DNA of 7,724 nt from Pyrinomonadaceae bacterium (GTDB lineage: Bacteria > Acidobacteriota > Blastocatellia > Pyrinomonadales > Pyrinomonadaceae): NCBI GenBank assembly GCA_013812565.1, contig JACCTF010000422.1:1-7724 (forward strand), given 5' to 3'. The translations under genes and the position numbers were made by a program. Positions 6,014 through 7,724 of this stretch are shown here, one piece after another; position 1 is the stretch's first letter; each line of letters begins with the position of its first letter. Below the pieces are notes generated by a model. It searched no databases. It was given only the letters and a program-made list of their open reading frames with translations, and was not told where the DNA came from.

Positions 6014-6967
6014 ATGAAAGCAATAAGGATGCATGAGTTTGGCAGCGCAGACAGCTTGCGCATGGACGAAGTGGAGAAGCCGCGAGCGGTCGCGGGCGAG
6101 GTGTTGATAAAGACGGCGGTCGCGGGCATTAACTACGCGGACATCATGTTGCGCACGGGCAACTACCTGTTCACGCCGCCGCTGCCTTTCACGCCGGGCT
6201 TCGAGGTAGCCGGGACGATTGAAGAAATTGGCGAAGGAGTCGAAGGCTTACAGACGGGGCAGCGTGTGATCGCGAGTTTGCAGGGCGGCGGTTACGCCGA
6301 ATACGCGGTGGCGAGCGTGGGACGGGTCGTGCCCATCCCCGAAAACTTGGACTACGGCAGGGCGACGGCATTGCTTGTGCAAGGCTTGACCGCGCTTGGT
6401 CTGCTGAAGAATTTGCAAGCCGGGCAAACGGTTTTGATTCACGCGGCGGCAGGCGGGGTTGGTTCGCTGCTCGTTCAACTCGCCAAGCACAAGGGCGCAC
6501 GTGTGATCGGCACGGCAAGCTCAAGTCAGAAGCTCGAAATCGTCAAGAATTTAGGCGCAGACGTTGGCATCAACTACACAGAGTCGGATTGGACAGCGCG
6601 CGTTCTTGAGGCGACTGAAGGCAAAGGCGTTGATCTGCTGATCGAGATGGTTGGCGGCACCATAGGCAGCCGCAACGTCGAATTGCTCGCCGATGGTGCG
6701 ACGATGATAATTTTCGGCGCGGCGAGCGGCGAGAATTTCCAAATCTCTGCACTCGGTTTGATCGGTAAGAATCTGACCGTGAGAGGCTACACGCTCTACA
6801 GCGAGAAGCCGGACACGCTCGCCGAATTCACAGGCGAATTGATGTCTCATGTTGAGGCGGAGAGGCTGCAAATTATGGTCAAAGAATTTCCGCTCGCTCA
6901 GGCAGCGGAGGCACACCGCGCAGTCGAGGGCAGAAAGACAACCGGCAAAGTTGTGCTGACGGTTTGA
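6014..6967 (+). CDS. Zinc-independent NADPH:quinone oxidoreductase (medium-chain dehydrogenase/reductase, zeta-crystallin type)
   Basis: A 317-residue cytoplasmic enzyme of usual length for the QOR branch of the MDR superfamily, expected to reduce quinones or other activated enones with NADPH. The N-terminal GroES-like domain shows the QOR pattern: GINYADIMLRTGNY (38-51), FTPGFEVAGTIEEIGEGV (59-76) and GGGYAEYA. The zinc-ligand Cys/His set of alcohol dehydrogenases is absent. The Rossmann domain carries AAAGGVGS (A144-S151), the nucleotide-binding loop of this family, followed by QLAKHKGARVIGTASS and KGVDLLIEMVGG. The C-terminus GRKTTGKVVLTV is the expected closing strand. The start is backed by GGGAG 8 bases upstream. 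An aldo/keto reductase follows 110 bases downstream on the same strand, suggesting a redox/detoxification unit. The precise substrate cannot be told from sequence. Confidence 0.93.
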   Translation: MKAIRMHEFGSADSLRMDEVEKPRAVAGEVLIKTAVAGINYADIMLRTGNYLFTPPLPFTPGFEVAGTIEEIGEGVEGLQTGQRVIASLQGGGYAEYAVASVGRVVPIPENLDYGRATALLVQGLTALGLLKNLQAGQTVLIHAAAGGVGSLLVQLAKHKGARVIGTASSSQKLEIVKNLGADVGINYTESDWTARVLEATEGKGVDLLIEMVGGTIGSRNVELLADGATMIIFGAASGENFQISALGLIGKNLTVRGYTLYSEKPDTLAEFTGELMSHVEAERLQIMVKEFPLAQAAEAHRAVEGRKTTGKVVLTV

Positions 6968-7063
6968 GGTGGAAACGCGAGTGAGAGGGTAAAGAGGTAT
7001 CACGAGAACATGGAGCTTGAGGAGATACCCGGCGTTCTCGAATCGGCACGCTTGCATGAGACA

Positions 7064-7070
7064 GAGGAGG
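7064..7070 (+). promoter_or_regulatory. Strong ribosome binding site (GAGGAGG) of the aldo/keto reductase gene
   Basis: GAGGAGG lies 7 bases before the ATG at 7078 and matches the anti-Shine-Dalgarno closely. This supports the start and suggests efficient translation of the second gene of the redox pair. Confidence 0.6.
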
Positions 7071-7077
7071 AATAGAA

Positions 7078-7724
7078 ATGGAACAGAGAAGATTAGGTAA
7101 AAGCGATTTGACAGTATCCGCCATCGGCTTAGGCTGCATGGGGATGTCTGAGTTTTACGGCGGCGGTGATGAAGCGGAATCAATCGCCACCATTCATCGC
7201 GCGCTTGAGTTAGGCGTCAACTTTCTCGACACCGCCGATATGTACGGACCGTTTACGAACGAGGAACTCGTCGGGCGCGCGATCAAAGGTCGGCGCGACG
7301 AGGTGATCTTAGCCACCAAGTTCGGCAATGTGCGCGGCGAGGACGGCAGCTTCTTAGGCATCAGCGGCAAGCCTGAGTACGTGCGCTCTTCTTGTGAAGG
7401 GAGCCTCAGTCGGCTCGGTGTCGAGGCGATTGATCTTTACTACCAGCACCGTATTGACCCGAACACGCCTGTTGAAGACACGGTGGGCGAAATGAAGCGG
7501 CTCGTCGAAGAAGGCAAAGTTCGATTCTTGGGTTTGTCTGAAGCGGCGGTAGAGACGATCCGGCGCGCACACGCCGTGCACCCCATTGCCGCGCTGCAAT
7601 CCGAATACAGCTTGTGGAGCCGCGAACCGGAGGACGGCATCCTCGACGTCTGCCGCGAACTAGGGATCGGGTTCGTGCCTTATAGCCCGTTGGGGCGAGG
7701 TTTCCTGACCGGACAGATCAAGAG
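7078..7724 (+). CDS. Aldo/keto reductase (AKR13/YakC-like), N-terminal part; runs off right edge
   Basis: 215 complete codons are visible of a protein that in this family is usually about 320-340 residues. It is a cytoplasmic NADPH-dependent (alpha/beta)8-barrel reductase of aldehydes and ketones. The catalytic tetrad is complete: D51 and Y56 in LDTADMYG, K81 in ATKFG and H124 in YYQHRID. Other family marks are [20 protein letters not shown] at the N-terminus, [11 protein letters not shown] (146-156), [13 protein letters not shown] (173-185) and [13 protein letters not shown] (200-212). The SEYSLWSR and GLSEA forms fit the AKR13-like group of bacterial reductases. The gene starts 110 bases after the quinone oxidoreductase on the same strand and has its own strong ribosome binding site, so the two are likely co-transcribed. 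The C-terminal cofactor phosphate-binding segment lies outside the window. Confidence 0.93.
   Translation, partial: MEQRRLGKSDLTVSAIGLGCMGMSEFYGGGDEAESIATIHRALELGVNFLDTADMYGPFTNEELVGRAIKGRRDEVILATKFGNVRGEDGSFLGISGKPEYVRSSCEGSLSRLGVEAIDLYYQHRIDPNTPVEDTVGEMKRLVEEGKVRFLGLSEAAVETIRRAHAVHPIAALQSEYSLWSREPEDGILDVCRELGIGFVPYSPLGRGFLTGQIK

Noticed and set aside
6551..7183. Minus-strand open frame of 210 codons spanning the oxidoreductase/aldo-keto reductase junction
   Set aside because: Both plus-strand genes have family motifs and strong ribosome binding sites across this stretch. The antisense protein has no recognisable features.

Overview
The window reads as a stretch of bacterial chromosome from a soil- or sediment-type heterotroph. 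The best guess at lineage is an Acidobacteriota (Blastocatellia-like) or similar Gram-negative. This rests on the paired periplasmic type I sulfatases, a small secreted protein carrying a CPT-x4-CPT motif that I associate with acidobacterial exported proteins, and Shine-Dalgarno-led genes of fairly high G+C. No rRNA, tRNA or other taxonomic marker is present, so the assignment is inference.

Layout. (1) Bases 1-445, plus strand: the end of a small membrane protein cut by the window edge, then a 67-residue exported protein that looks truncated. (2) Bases 489-3719, minus strand: two adjacent sulfatase genes 45-51 bases apart, reading leftward and probably one operon. Both have signal peptides and the C-x-P-S-R formylglycine motif, and both resemble the heparan N-sulfatase (S1_8-like) branch. 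(3) Bases 3720-4334: divergent intergenic region with a short dyad and a doubtful small exported ORF or remnant. (4) Bases 4335-5804, plus strand: the most interesting gene, a two-domain protein with an intact-looking SIR2-like NADase domain fused to a trypsin-like domain whose three catalytic positions all appear to be replaced. (5) Bases 6014-7724, plus strand: a zinc-independent quinone oxidoreductase followed by an aldo/keto reductase cut by the right edge. Each has a strong ribosome binding site and they are probably co-transcribed.

How the genes fit together. The sulfatases would desulfate sulfated glycans or N-sulfated sugars in the periplasm. They need a formylglycine-generating enzyme encoded elsewhere. 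The oxidoreductase and aldo/keto reductase look like a cytoplasmic NAD(P)H-dependent detoxification pair. The SIR2/pseudo-protease gene has no obvious metabolic link to either side. By domain logic it is a candidate stand-alone anti-phage or stress-suicide NADase, with the dead protease fold as a possible sensor or peptide-binding module. No mobile element, CRISPR array or known multi-gene defence operon is visible.
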